Source: Bradyrhizobium nitroreducens
Lineage (GTDB): Bacteria; Pseudomonadota; Alphaproteobacteria; Rhizobiales; Xanthobacteraceae
DNA: 64,000 nt
Direction: 5' to 3'
Assembly (NCBI RefSeq): GCF_002776695.1
Contig: NZ_LFJC01000003.1
Location: 3,265,784 to 3,329,783 of the forward strand
This document shows, one piece after another, positions 16,440 to 25,779 of this stretch (the stretch's first letter is position 1; each line of letters begins with the position of its first letter). Below the pieces are notes generated by a model. It saw nothing but the letters and a program-made list of their open reading frames with translations. It was not told the DNA's origin and made no database searches. The translations under genes and the position numbers were made by a program.

Positions 16440-17000
16440 GCGCCGCCGAAAATATTCCACTTTACCGAATTTCGGAAAGCGCGTATGTGTCGCGACAACC
16501 CGGCCCAAGGAAGAGGGGCGTATCGCGATCGTCACGAACGCGGGCCGGGCGGCGGTGGACGCTGATGGCATCGGCGCGAAGGGCTTTGCAGGGCAGGCAA
16601 CTGTGAGCAAGGCGCCTCGCGCACACGACCGGTGCGATCGGCGTACGGCAAAATCGTGTGGTCCTGGCGCCCGGGGTCTGTGCGCCAAGTCTTGTGGTGA
16701 TGTGCATTGCTCAACCGGGCAAGCGCGTCAGCCATCCGCAAGGCGACGGGGGCAATAGTGCAACGCTCCCCGGGGAGAGCACGACATAAGCCGTCAACCC
16801 ACTGCGCAGGGAAGGCCGGGATGTCCTGGCTACACCTGTATGCCGCTGTGCAGCTTCTTGTCACGCAGGATTCGCACAGTGGATCGCGGGTGCCAGCCGG
16901 CGCCCGGTCTTCCCTGCGCCCTCTCCATTCAAGAGGGCGAAGCGATCAGGCAAAGCTCGGGCGAACAAGCCGCGAGGACGCGAAGGCGTGTCTGGGATGA
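16440..17000. repeat. Non-coding region resembling a long dispersed Bradyrhizobiaceae element
   Basis: More than 500 bp without a credible gene. I recall similar stretches (around TGTCGCGACAACCCGGCCCA, GGGGCGTATCGCGATCGTCA and TTGTGGTGATG) many times in Bradyrhizobium and Rhodopseudomonas genomes, often annotated as short hypothetical ORFs in conflicting frames. A 17-bp inverted repeat (16804-16820 with 16903-16919, one G-U pair) encloses 82 bp and would form a stable stem. Whether the element is a relic, a mobile non-coding unit or an RNA is unknown, and copy number cannot be judged here. Confidence 0.5.
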
Positions 17001-17025
17001 GGGTGCTGCGAGCTGTCATCTATGA

Positions 17026-17157
17026 CCGTCACCCTGAGGCGCCGGAGCGAAGCGGAGGCCTCGAAGGGCGACAGCCCGGTTGCACCTCGGCCGCACATCC
17101 TTCGAGGCTCCGCGTGCGATGCGGTCGCATCGCACGCCTCGCACCTCAGGATGACGG
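17026..17157. repeat. Palindromic repeat, GTCACCCTGAGG family
   Basis: CCGTCACCCTGAGG (17026-17039) and CCTCAGGATGACGG (17144-17157) are near-perfect inverted ends. Inside is GCGTGCGATGCG-GT-CGCATCGCACGC, a perfect 12-bp hairpin. A half-element rich in TTCCGCC and CTCGCAATGACGG follows to about 17245. This is again an extragenic dispersed repeat type. Confidence 0.8.
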
Positions 17158-17379
17158 AATCGACATTGTCGCCGCGGAAAGATTTTTGGATGCTTCCGCC
17201 TTCGCCGAGGCTTCCGCGGACAAGTCGCTGCGCTCGCAATGACGGCGCCGAAACGGTGTGCGGAAATATGTGCACCGATGCATCGCCTTCGCACCACCGT
17301 CATAGTCTCTAACGCGCACTAACCAACACCCGACTTAAAACTGTCATAATCGCCGTACGGAACCCGTGCCTGCGCGTTG

Positions 17380-17394
17380 TTTACATGTCGTTAA
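17380..17394. promoter_or_regulatory. Near-consensus CtrA-type box upstream of the GGDEF/EAL gene
   Basis: TTTA-CATGTCG-TTAA: correct N7 spacing, one mismatch to TTAA-N7-TTAA. It lies 46-60 bp before ATG 17440, where a CtrA site could act. Near-matches of this kind also occur by chance, so this is a candidate only. Confidence 0.35.
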
Positions 17395-17439
17395 GTGCGC
17401 CTGCATTGGATGCGCCGTGAAAGTGCGTTGGGGACTGCC

Positions 17440-19902
17440 ATGACTGCCGCAAGGAAGATGCCGGGAAAACCGGCCGCCGAAATGTTCGACGACATCCCGG
17501 TGCTTCGGCGCAAATGGCGCGCCGCGTTGAAGCCGGGCGACCGGCTGCCGCGCTACGAAGACGTCATGCTCGGCAGTCTCGGACGGCTCGCCGATCACAT
17601 CGCGCTTCTGAGAAACGACGGCAGGCTCGAACTGTCGCGCAGCGGACGCTACGTGCAGAAATGGCTCGGCGAGGAGCGCTGGGACATTGCGGTCGCGGAG
17701 CTGTCGCCCGATTGCGCCACGGCGCTGTCGGAAGCAGCAGGCATCGCGCTCGCCACGGGGCAGCCGCACCAGGCGAGCGCGCATTGCGTGCGCGACGGCA
17801 TGGTCAGGACCTACGATGTGCTGGCGCTGCCGACGGCCTCGCGCTGGGGCGCCACGCTGGTCGGCGCCTATATCAACGAGCGCGGCGCGCAGTACAATCT
17901 CCTGGACGCGATCTTCGCCGCGACCGACGACGCGGTGATCTCGCTGGCGACAATGCGCGATGCCGGCGGCAAGCCGTTCGATCTGCAGGTCGTGCATCAC
18001 AACAACAGCGCAGGCACGCTGCTGAATGTCGCGAACGGCAGCCTGTTGTGGCGGCGGATCGGCGAGGGGCCCACGCTGCTGGCCTTGCCCGAGATCATGG
18101 ACTTCCTGCTCAAGGCCGTCGCGGGCAGTCGCGGCGAGCAGCTCGAGATCGAGCACGGGGATCGCCACCTCCGCTTCAGTGCCACCGCCTTCGCCGACGT
18201 TGTCTCGCTGACGATCTCCGATGTCACCGCCTTGAAGCGGCGCGATGCCTCGTTTCGCCTGCTGTTCGACAACAACCCGATGCCGATGTGGGTGTTCGAC
18301 GCCGAGAGCAAGGAGTTCCTCAGCGTCAACGACGCCGCGATCCAGCATTACGGCTACAGCCGCGCCACCTTCCTGCGCATGAAGCTGCACGAGATCTGGC
18401 CCAAGGATGAATGGGACAGCCACACCGAGGCGCTGGAGCGCGTCGGCGACGCCTATCATTCCTCGCGCAACTGGCGGCATTTGCGCGCCGACGGCAGCGA
18501 GATCGAGGTGCTGACCTTCGGCCGCCGCGTCGCCTTCGACGATCGCGACGGCTATCTGGTCGCCGTGGTCGACATCACCGAGCGGCGCAAGGCCGAGGCG
18601 CGCATCGCGCACATGGCCCACCATGACGGGCTCACCGACCTGCCGAATCGCGAATATTTCCAGGAGCGCCTGAAGCAGGCCCTGGAGCAGGCCGGCGACA
18701 AGCGCGTCGGCGTGCTCTATATCGACCTCGACCTGTTCAAGAACATCAACGATTCCTTCGGTCATCCCGTGGGTGACCGCCTGCTCAAGCAGGTTGCCGA
18801 GCGCCTGACCACCGCCGTCCGTGGCGTCAATCTGGCGGCCCGGCTCGGCGGCGACGAATTCGCGGTGATCCTCGCGGCCGACGTTTCGCCGAACGAGGCC
18901 AGCGCCTGTGCTGGCCTGCTGATCGACATGCTGAAGGCGCCCTATGACCTCGACGGCCAGGAGATGGTGATCGGCGCCAGCATCGGCATCGCGCTGTCGC
19001 CCGGCGACGGCACGACGCCGGAAGAGCTGATGCGAAACGCCGACATGGCGCTGTACCGGGCGAAGTCCGACGGCGGCGGCGTTCACCATTTCTTCGAGCG
19101 TGAGATGGACCTGCAGGCGCAGAAGCGCCGCGACATGGAGCTCGATCTGCGCCGTGCCTTCGCCAACGGCGAGTTCGAGCTGCACTACCAGCCGCTGGTG
19201 TCGATCGCCTCCGACCGCATCTCCGGCTTCGAGTCGCTGCTGCGCTGGCGTCATCCGGACAAGGGCATGATCTCGCCGGCGGAGTTCATTCCCGTCGCGG
19301 AGGACATCGGCCTCATCACCCAGTTGGGCGAGTGGGTGCTGCGCGAGGCCTGCGCCGAGGCGGCGAAATGGCCTGCCGACATCAAGGTCGCGGTCAATCT
19401 GTCGCCGGCGCAATTCCGCAGCCGCAATCTGGTCCAGATCGTGATCTCGGCGCTGGCGCAGTCCGGCCTGTCGCCGCGGCGGCTCGAGCTCGAGATCACC
19501 GAGTCGATCTTCCTGGCCGAGACCGACGCCAATCTCGCGATCCTGCACCAGCTGCGCGAGCTCGGCGTCGGCATCTCCATGGATGATTTCGGCACCGGCT
19601 ATTCCAGCCTGAGCTATTTGCGCAGCTTCCCGTTCGACAAGATCAAGATCGACCGTTCGTTCGTGAAGGATCTGGCGGAGCGTCCCGATTGCGGCGCGAT
19701 CGTGCGCGCGATCTCCGGCCTCGGCCGCAGCCTCAACATCACGACGACCGCCGAGGGCGTCGAGACCGAGGACCAGCTCGACTGGCTGCGTGCCGAGGGC
19801 TGCAACGAGGTGCAGGGTTTTCTGTTCAGCGCGGCGCGGCCCGCGGCCGAAATCGCAAAGCTGCTCGCCGATTTCGGCCAGCGTGCTTCACGGGCGGCGT
19901 AG
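17440..19902 (+). CDS. PAS-GGDEF-EAL cyclic-di-GMP signalling protein
   Basis: An 820-residue, apparently soluble protein. An N-terminal PAS-like region is followed by a clear PAS domain (FRLLFDNNPMPMWVFDAESKEFLSVN, about 270-295). The GGDEF domain has an intact active site (LGGDEFAVIL, about 468-477). The EAL domain has ESLLRW in place of EALLRW, keeping the Glu, with DDFGTGYSSLSYLRSFPFDKIKIDRSFV. Both cyclase and phosphodiesterase activity are possible; one domain may be regulatory. Start ATG 17440 is chosen over GTG 17395, which falls next to a CtrA-like box. The last 15 bp overlap the convergent hydrolase gene. A role in motility or adhesion is inferred. Confidence 0.92.
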   Translation: MTAARKMPGKPAAEMFDDIPVLRRKWRAALKPGDRLPRYEDVMLGSLGRLADHIALLRNDGRLELSRSGRYVQKWLGEERWDIAVAELSPDCATALSEAAGIALATGQPHQASAHCVRDGMVRTYDVLALPTASRWGATLVGAYINERGAQYNLLDAIFAATDDAVISLATMRDAGGKPFDLQVVHHNNSAGTLLNVANGSLLWRRIGEGPTLLALPEIMDFLLKAVAGSRGEQLEIEHGDRHLRFSATAFADVVSLTISDVTALKRRDASFRLLFDNNPMPMWVFDAESKEFLSVNDAAIQHYGYSRATFLRMKLHEIWPKDEWDSHTEALERVGDAYHSSRNWRHLRADGSEIEVLTFGRRVAFDDRDGYLVAVVDITERRKAEARIAHMAHHDGLTDLPNREYFQERLKQALEQAGDKRVGVLYIDLDLFKNINDSFGHPVGDRLLKQVAERLTTAVRGVNLAARLGGDEFAVILAADVSPNEASACAGLLIDMLKAPYDLDGQEMVIGASIGIALSPGDGTTPEELMRNADMALYRAKSDGGGVHHFFEREMDLQAQKRRDMELDLRRAFANGEFELHYQPLVSIASDRISGFESLLRWRHPDKGMISPAEFIPVAEDIGLITQLGEWVLREACAEAAKWPADIKVAVNLSPAQFRSRNLVQIVISALAQSGLSPRRLELEITESIFLAETDANLAILHQLRELGVGISMDDFGTGYSSLSYLRSFPFDKIKIDRSFVKDLAERPDCGAIVRAISGLGRSLNITTTAEGVETEDQLDWLRAEGCNEVQGFLFSAARPAAEIAKLLADFGQRASRAA

Positions 19903-21156
19903 TCCCTCGGGGAAGCAATCGTAGACCAGCGCCTTGAAGGCGGGCGTGATGCGGCCGCGCTCGGTCTGGGTCTGCTGCATCATGAGGTAGACCATGTCGA
20001 GCTTGGGATCGACGCCGAAATAGGTGCCGCTGCCACTGTCCCATTTCAGTTCGCCGAGCGAGCCCGGCGGCGGCGGTTTCGCGTTGCCGGGATCGGTCCG
20101 TACCGCAAGGCCGTAGCCATAGCCGAAGCCGTCGCCGGGGAAATAGAAATAGTCGCGTCCAACCCCGGAGCCGGGCCCGATGTGATCCGTCGTCATCGCC
20201 TTGAACGCAGCGGGGCTCAGATAGCGCCGGCCCGCGAACGAGCCGCCGTTGAGCAGCATCTGCGAGAAGCGCTGATAGTCGGTGATGGTCGAGAGCAGGC
20301 CGCCGCCGCCGGATTGCCATTCCGGATGGTCCAGACGTTCGCGCTCTCCAGCGAGCAGGATGAAGTCGTTCGGCAGCGGCCGCGCCATCCGCGCCAGCTC
20401 GTCCTCGGTCGCCAGCGCGAACTTGGTGCTGTTCATGCCGAGCGGATCCAAGATGCGAGCTTTGAGGAACTGGTACAGCGTCTGGCCCGAGACGATCTCG
20501 ATGACGCTGCCGAGCACGTCGGTGGAATGGCCGTAGCGCCACAGCGTCCCCGGCTGCCGCGCCAGCGGCAGCTTGGCGATGCGGTCGGCGAATTCCCTGT
20601 TGTTGAATTGCCCTTCGAAGATGTTGGCGGCCTGGTAGGCCTGCTCGACCCATTTGCCGCCGATATAGTCGTAGCTGATGCCCGAAGTGTGCCGCAGCAG
20701 ATCTTCGATGTTGACGGGACGGACTGGCGGCACGAGGTCGAGTTCCAGCTTGCCGTCCGGCTCGGTGACCTCGAGGCCGACCTTGGTGCGGGAAAACAGC
20801 GGCACGTATTTCGACACGGGGTCGGTGAGGGCGAGCTTGCCCTCGTCGATCAGCATCATCGCGCCGAGGCACGTGATCGGCTTGGTCATCGAGTGGATCG
20901 CGAAGATCGTGTCGGGCGTCATCGCGAGGCCCGTCCTGGTGTCGCGCACGCCGAACGTCTTGAGATAGACCGGCTTGCCGTGCTGCTGCACCAGGATCAC
21001 CGCGCCCGGCAGCCGACCGCTGCTCACCTCGTTGTCGAAGAATGCAGTGATGCGGTCGAGCCCGTCGGGCGAGGGGGCGGGGATGTCGGCGGCCCGGCTT
21101 CGCACCATCGTGCCGGCGAGCAGCGTTGCTCCGACCAGAAAATCACGACGCTTCAT
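19888..21156 (-). CDS. Exported beta-lactamase-family serine hydrolase (class C-like esterase)
   Basis: A 422-residue protein starting at MKRRDFLVGATLLAG, a short Tat-like signal. The family nucleophile motif S-x-x-K is in FAIHSMTKPITCLG (about 95), and the second motif Y-x-N/H is RYGHSTDVLGSVIEI. Relatives include EstB-type esterases, D-amino-peptidases and penicillin-binding-protein-like enzymes, so the substrate is open. An ATG at 21183 lies upstream but has no signal-peptide logic. It is convergent with the GGDEF/EAL gene (15-bp overlap). Another hydrolase of this superfamily occurs at 46350-47735. Confidence 0.87.
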   Translation of the reverse strand: MKRRDFLVGATLLAGTMVRSRAADIPAPSPDGLDRITAFFDNEVSSGRLPGAVILVQQHGKPVYLKTFGVRDTRTGLAMTPDTIFAIHSMTKPITCLGAMMLIDEGKLALTDPVSKYVPLFSRTKVGLEVTEPDGKLELDLVPPVRPVNIEDLLRHTSGISYDYIGGKWVEQAYQAANIFEGQFNNREFADRIAKLPLARQPGTLWRYGHSTDVLGSVIEIVSGQTLYQFLKARILDPLGMNSTKFALATEDELARMARPLPNDFILLAGERERLDHPEWQSGGGGLLSTITDYQRFSQMLLNGGSFAGRRYLSPAAFKAMTTDHIGPGSGVGRDYFYFPGDGFGYGYGLAVRTDPGNAKPPPPGSLGELKWDSGSGTYFGVDPKLDMVYLMMQQTQTERGRITPAFKALVYDCFPEGLRRP

Positions 21157-21219
21157 CCGGGCTTCCTCCCTCGGCGGGATCAAAGCCGCAAGGCGTCGTG
21201 GGCGTCAACACGCCATCGA

Positions 21220-21783
21220 TCAAAAACGCGTCACGATTTCCGAAAGGAACGGTCGCGGACGGTCCTCGCTCGGCTTGGTCGGCGTGCCCACGTGAATGAA
21301 GCCGGCGAGTTTCTCGTCCGGCTTCAGGCCGAGGCCGTCGAGCACGTCGCGATCGAACGAGAACCAGCCGGTCAGCCAGCAGGCGCCGTAGCCGAGCGCG
21401 GTTGCGGCCGTGACGATGTTCATGGCGCTGGCGCCCGCCGACAATTCCTGCTCGAACGCCGGCACCTTCGGATGCGGTCTGGTGAAGCTGACGATGCCGA
21501 TCACCAGCGGCGCATCCATCAGGCGCTTGCGCTCGGTCTCGACGTCGGCCGCCGGCGCGCCGGGATTCTTCCGCGCAAACACCTTGGCGATCACCTCGCC
21601 GGCACGTGCACGGGCATCGCCCTCGAAAATGATGAAGCGCCAGGGTGCGAGCTTGCCGTGGTCGGGCACGCGGGCGCCGATGGTCAGGATCGTCTCGAGC
21701 TCGGCCGGAGAGGGGCCGGGCCCGGTCATCTCGCGCGGCTTGACCGAGCGGCGGGTCTTCAGGAGTTCGATGGCATCGGGCAC
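21220..21783 (-). CDS. Nitroreductase-family FMN oxidoreductase
   Basis: A 187-residue protein of the small nitroreductase family (YdjA-like). The N-terminal R-R-S motif is in IELLKTRRSVKPREM. The FMN/dimer region is GARVPDHGKLAPWRFIIFEG, and ALGYGACWLTGWFSFD and the late GFIHVGTPTKPSEDRPRP are typical. The likely start is GTG 21783 (VPDAIELL) with GAAGAGGAT upstream; ATG starts further upstream add an unrelated N-terminus. It probably reduces nitroaromatic or quinone-like compounds with NAD(P)H in the cytoplasm. It lies between thrS and the serine hydrolase on the same strand. Confidence 0.9.
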   Translation of the reverse strand: MPDAIELLKTRRSVKPREMTGPGPSPAELETILTIGARVPDHGKLAPWRFIIFEGDARARAGEVIAKVFARKNPGAPAADVETERKRLMDAPLVIGIVSFTRPHPKVPAFEQELSAGASAMNIVTAATALGYGACWLTGWFSFDRDVLDGLGLKPDEKLAGFIHVGTPTKPSEDRPRPFLSEIVTRF

Positions 21784-21876
21784 TGCGATATCCTCTTCAA
21801 ATGGTCTGCGGGCGTGCCATGCCGAGATAAGCATGCACGCCCGCAACCGGAAGCGAATTTAGATCGATTTCAGGGA

Positions 21877-23919
21877 TCAGAGCGACCCGCGCATCCGCTT
21901 GACGTCGGGCGGCGTCGCCTCGTCGACCAGTGCGGCGATCGCCTCCTCGGTCGTCATCACCTTCTGGCCGTCGCTGCCGAGCCGGCGCACCGAGACCGAA
22001 TGCGTTTCGGCCTCCTTTTTGCCGACCACGAGCAGGGCGGGGATCTTGGCCAGCGAGTGCTCGCGGACCTTGTAGTTGATCTTCTCGTTGCGCAAATCGA
22101 TCTCGACCCGAAGCCCCGCGCGCCGCGCCTGCTCCAGCACCACCTTGGCGTATTCGTCGCCTTCCGAGGTGATGGTGGTGACTACCGCCTGCACCGGCGA
22201 GAGCCAGAGCGGGAAGTTGCCGGCATAGTGCTCGATCAGGATGCCGATATAGCGTTCCATCGAGCCGCAGATCGCGCGGTGCACCATCACAGGCGGTTTC
22301 TTGCCGCCGTCATGGTCGATGTAGAACGCGCCGAACCGCTCCGGCAGGTTGAAGTCGACCTGCGTGGTGCCGCACTGCCAGTCGCGGCCGATGGCGTCGC
22401 GCAGCACATATTCGAACTTCGGCCCGTAGAAGGCGCCTTCGCCCGGATTGATCTCGGTCTTGATGTGATTGCTCTGCGACTGGATCTCGCGCAGCACTGT
22501 GGCCATCACGCGCTCGGCGTGATCCCACATCTCGTCGGTGCCGACGCGTTTTTCCGGCCGCGTCGACAGCTTCACGGTGAGATCGCCGGTGAAGCCGAAA
22601 TCGGCGTAGGTCGACAGGATCAGATCGTTGATCTTCAGGCATTCCTCGGCGAGCTGGTCCTCGGTGCAGAAGATGTGCGCGTCGTCCTGAGTGAAGCCGC
22701 GCACGCGCATCAACCCGTGCATGGCGCCCGACGGTTCATAGCGATGCACCACGCCGAATTCGGCGAGGCGCAAGGGCAGGTCGCGGTAGCTCTTCAGGCC
22801 GTGCTTGAAGATCTGCACGTGCCCCGGGCAGTTCATCGGCTTGAGCGCAAACCAGCGCTTGTCCTCGGCCTCGTCGCCGGCCGACTGCGCCGCAAACATG
22901 TTCTCGCGGTACCAGCCCCAATGGCCCGAGGTCTCCCACAAGACCTTGTCGAGGATCTGCGGCGCGTTGACCTCGCTGTAATCGCCGGTCAGGCGTCGGC
23001 GCATATAGGCGATCAGCTGCTGGAAGATGGTCCAGCCCTTGGGGTGCCAGAACACGACGCCCGGGCCTTCCTCCTGGAAATGGAAGAGGTCGAGTTCGCG
23101 CCCGAGCTTGCGATGGTCGCGCTTTTCCGCTTCCTCGATCTGCTTGAGATAAGCGTCGAGGTCCTCCTGCTTGGCGAAGGCGGTGCCGTAGATGCGCGTC
23201 AGCATCGGGTTGTTGCTGTCGCCGCGCCAATAGGCGCCAGCCACCTTCATCAGCTTGAAGGCGTTGCCCACCTTGCCGGTCGAGGTCATGTGCGGGCCGC
23301 GGCAGAGATCGAACCAGTCGCCCTGGTAGTAGATCTTGATCGGCTCGGTGCCGGGAATGGCGTCGACCAGCTCGACCTTGAAGGCCTCGCCCTTGTCGCG
23401 GAACACCTGCTTGGTTTTCTCGCGATCCCAGACTTCCTTGGTGAAAGGCTTGTCGCGCGCGATCAGCTCGCGCATTTTTTTCTCGATGGCCGCAAAGTCG
23501 TCGGGCGTGAACGGCTCGTTGCGGAAGAAGTCGTAGTAGAAGCCGTTCTCGATCACGGGGCCGATGGTGACCTGCGTGCCCGGCCACAGCGACTGGACGG
23601 CTTCGGCGAGCACGTGCGCGCAATCGTGGCGGATCAGCTCGAGCGCTTCCGGCTCGTCGCGGGTGACCAGCTTGATCTTGGCGTCGTCCTCGATGGGGTC
23701 GTTGAGATCGGCGAGCACGCCGTCGAGCGCCATCGCAACCGTGCGCTTTGCCAGCGAGGGCGAGATGCCCTTGGCGATGTCGAGGCCGGTGATGCCCTTG
23801 TCGTATTCGCGCCGGGCGCCGTCCGGGAAGGTGAGGGTGACTTTGGCTGCGGGGGTCACGGGCTTCAGATTGGAGAGGCTGTACTGGAAGCCGGACTCGG
23901 ATTTGGGCTGGTCGGTCAT
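21877..23919 (-). CDS. thrS: Threonine-tRNA ligase
   Basis: A 680-residue class II aminoacyl-tRNA synthetase with the full bacterial architecture: N-terminal TGS domain (about 25-85), the editing domain with HDCAHVLAEAVQSLWP (H-x3-H of the second additional domain), a catalytic core with MNCPGHV (zinc ligand Cys) and RYEPSGAMHGLMRVRGFTQDDAHIF (class II motif 2), and the anticodon-binding domain from about 570. Start MTDQPKSESG has AGGAGAAAAGC upstream. Length is slightly above average because of the extra N-terminal residues before the TGS domain. The divergent MFS gene begins 184 bp away. Confidence 0.97.
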   Translation of the reverse strand: MTDQPKSESGFQYSLSNLKPVTPAAKVTLTFPDGARREYDKGITGLDIAKGISPSLAKRTVAMALDGVLADLNDPIEDDAKIKLVTRDEPEALELIRHDCAHVLAEAVQSLWPGTQVTIGPVIENGFYYDFFRNEPFTPDDFAAIEKKMRELIARDKPFTKEVWDREKTKQVFRDKGEAFKVELVDAIPGTEPIKIYYQGDWFDLCRGPHMTSTGKVGNAFKLMKVAGAYWRGDSNNPMLTRIYGTAFAKQEDLDAYLKQIEEAEKRDHRKLGRELDLFHFQEEGPGVVFWHPKGWTIFQQLIAYMRRRLTGDYSEVNAPQILDKVLWETSGHWGWYRENMFAAQSAGDEAEDKRWFALKPMNCPGHVQIFKHGLKSYRDLPLRLAEFGVVHRYEPSGAMHGLMRVRGFTQDDAHIFCTEDQLAEECLKINDLILSTYADFGFTGDLTVKLSTRPEKRVGTDEMWDHAERVMATVLREIQSQSNHIKTEINPGEGAFYGPKFEYVLRDAIGRDWQCGTTQVDFNLPERFGAFYIDHDGGKKPPVMVHRAICGSMERYIGILIEHYAGNFPLWLSPVQAVVTTITSEGDEYAKVVLEQARRAGLRVEIDLRNEKINYKVREHSLAKIPALLVVGKKEAETHSVSVRRLGSDGQKVMTTEEAIAALVDEATPPDVKRMRGSL

Positions 23920-24102
23920 TGCTTTTCTCCTGAGGCTCACTCCTGCGAACGAGCGCAGGTAAGCGGGAACGAGCGATATATCAGGCGATTCGGCCTGTGC
24001 AATCCGGCATTTCCAAGAAAATCGGCGCATAAAGCGGCGCGCGGACGAACAATTTCGGACCGGCCCTTTAACTGGCCGGACAACCGCTCTACATGCATTT
24101 GC

Positions 24103-25272
24103 ATGGAAAATGCACGCGCCGGCCGTTTCGCGCCAACCGCCCTGATGCTTGGCAATCTCGTCACCGGCTGTTCGGTGCTGGCCCCGGCGGGCATGCTGCC
24201 GGAGCTGGCGAGCGGCCTCGATGTCAGCATTCATGCGGCCGGGCTGCTCATCACCTTCGGCGCGATCACGCTGTGCATCGGTTCGCCGCTGACGGCCTGG
24301 CTGACCGGCCGCATCGAGCGGCGGACGCTGCTCACGACGACCTTGGCGGTGCTTGCCTTGGGCAATCTCGCCTCGGCCTTTGCGCCCGATTACACCAGCC
24401 TGCTCGCCATCCGTCTCGTGATGCTCGCTGTCGGCGCGCTCTATACGCCGCAGGCCGCCGGCACGGCCGCGTTGATCGTGCCGGTCGAGCGGCGGGGCAG
24501 CACCATCGCCTATATCTTTCTCGGCTGGTCGCTGGCTGCCGCCGTCGGCCTGCCGTTGATCACCTTCATCGCCAGCCGCTATGGCTGGCGCGCGGCCTAT
24601 GGTGAAATCGGCCTGTTGGGTTGCGTCAGCTTCCTGTTGCTGCTGCTGCGGCTGCCGGCGGGCCTGAAGGGCGCGCCGGTTGATTTGAAGACCTGGCGCG
24701 AGGTCGGCCGCAACACGACGATCCTGCTGCTGCTTGCGGTCACCATGCTGCAGATGTCGGGGCAGTTCGTGGTGTTCACCTTCATGGGCCCGCTGCTCAA
24801 CAAGCTCACCGGCGCGGGCCCCGATGCGATCGGCACGGCGTTCGCGCTCTACGGCGTCTGCGGCTTCCTCGGCGTCGTCATCGCTACCCGTATCGTCGAT
24901 AGCTGGGGCCCTTATCGCACCTCGCTGCTGTTCACCTGCCTGTTGCTGACCGGGATCGCCGGCTGGGCGCTCGGTGCGGGCACGCTTGGCTTCATGACGG
25001 CCGGGGTCGCGATCTGGGGCCTCGGATTCGCCTCGACCAATTCGATGCAGCAGGTGCGGCTGGTTGCGGCCGCGCCGCCACTTGCATCGGCGACCGTCGC
25101 GCTCAATACGTCGGTCCTCTACATCGGCCAGGCCGTCGGCTCCGCCATCGGCGGAGTGTTGTTCGCCCGCGAGCTCCTGCATACGCTCGGCTTCGTCGCC
25201 GTCGGCTTCGTCATGCTGGCGCTGATCCTGGTGGTCCTGACCCGTCCCCGCCGGGCTGCCGCCACGGCCTGA
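24103..25272 (+). CDS. MFS transporter, DHA1/AraJ-like exporter
   Basis: A 389-residue membrane protein with about twelve hydrophobic segments. The loop 2-3 signature appears as GSPLTAWLTGRIERRTLLTTTLAV, and the fourth helix has LVMLAVGALYTPQAAGTAALIVP, typical of the DHA1 drug/sugar efflux group. Start ATG 24103 (MENARAGRFAP) was chosen because a much longer open frame upstream is antisense to thrS and not coding. It is divergent from thrS across about 180 bp. Substrate unknown. Confidence 0.88.
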   Translation: MENARAGRFAPTALMLGNLVTGCSVLAPAGMLPELASGLDVSIHAAGLLITFGAITLCIGSPLTAWLTGRIERRTLLTTTLAVLALGNLASAFAPDYTSLLAIRLVMLAVGALYTPQAAGTAALIVPVERRGSTIAYIFLGWSLAAAVGLPLITFIASRYGWRAAYGEIGLLGCVSFLLLLLRLPAGLKGAPVDLKTWREVGRNTTILLLLAVTMLQMSGQFVVFTFMGPLLNKLTGAGPDAIGTAFALYGVCGFLGVVIATRIVDSWGPYRTSLLFTCLLLTGIAGWALGAGTLGFMTAGVAIWGLGFASTNSMQQVRLVAAAPPLASATVALNTSVLYIGQAVGSAIGGVLFARELLHTLGFVAVGFVMLALILVVLTRPRRAAATA

Positions 25273-25364
25273 CGAGGCGCGTTTTCGTGTGCGCAAGGCG
25301 CTTGGCAAACCGCGCGCGGGAGCGCTAGAAGGCCGGTCATGGGGACCAAAGAGAGTTGACTGAA

Positions 25365-25754
25365 ATGAGGATGATTCTGGCGGTTGCCGCGGTGCTCTAT
25401 TCAGCCTCCGCGTTCGCGCAAGCCGACAAGCCACCGATGGTGGGGGACAAGCCCTTGGTGCAGGTCAAGCCCAAGGGGACCAAGGCGGGGGCCAAGGAGG
25501 CCGCGGCCAAGCCGGCGGCAGCACCGAAGGGCAAGCCGCAATCGATCGCGGCCCGGCTTCAGGCCTGCCTCGAGCTTGATGACGGTACCAAGGACCGGCT
25601 CAATTGCTACGACGCCATCATTCCGCCAGCGCCAAAGCCGAAGCCGGCGAAGGCCAAGGGCTACGCCGATTGCAAATTCTTCAAGGAAGAAGACGAGCGG
25701 CTGGCCTGCTTCAACGGCTTTGCCGAGAGCATTCCGAAGCTGCCCAAGACCTGA
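25365..25754 (+). CDS. Small exported protein with LxxCxxL motifs, unknown function
   Basis: A 129-residue protein starting at MRMILAVAAVLYSASAFAQA, a clear signal peptide. The mature part has a Lys/Pro/Ala-rich linker and two related helical motifs: IAARLQACLELDDGTKDRLNCYD (about 67-89) and ADCKFFKEEDERLACFNGF (about 104-122). Both have cysteines spaced for helix-helix disulfides, as in other uncharacterised alphaproteobacterial periplasmic proteins. TTG 25356 would add three residues. It is convergent with the GrlR-like gene. No specific function. Confidence 0.7.
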   Translation: MRMILAVAAVLYSASAFAQADKPPMVGDKPLVQVKPKGTKAGAKEAAAKPAAAPKGKPQSIAARLQACLELDDGTKDRLNCYDAIIPPAPKPKPAKAKGYADCKFFKEEDERLACFNGFAESIPKLPKT

Positions 25755-25779
25755 TTCTCGGAGCTAATTCCCGCCAAGC

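Noticed and set aside
16312..17312. Several short open frames in the intergenic repeat region
   Set aside because: They cross palindromic repeats, lie in conflicting frames and have no ribosome-binding sites; I treat the region as non-coding repeat.
17344..19548. 734-codon minus-strand frame opposite the GGDEF/EAL gene
   Set aside because: Antisense shadow of a clear PAS-GGDEF-EAL protein, with no recognisable motif.
20182..24102. Very long open frame on the plus strand running into the MFS gene
   Set aside because: It is antisense to the serine hydrolase, nitroreductase and thrS genes; its translation is Arg/His/Leu-rich low-complexity typical of high-GC antisense frames. Only the part from 24103 is a real MFS gene.
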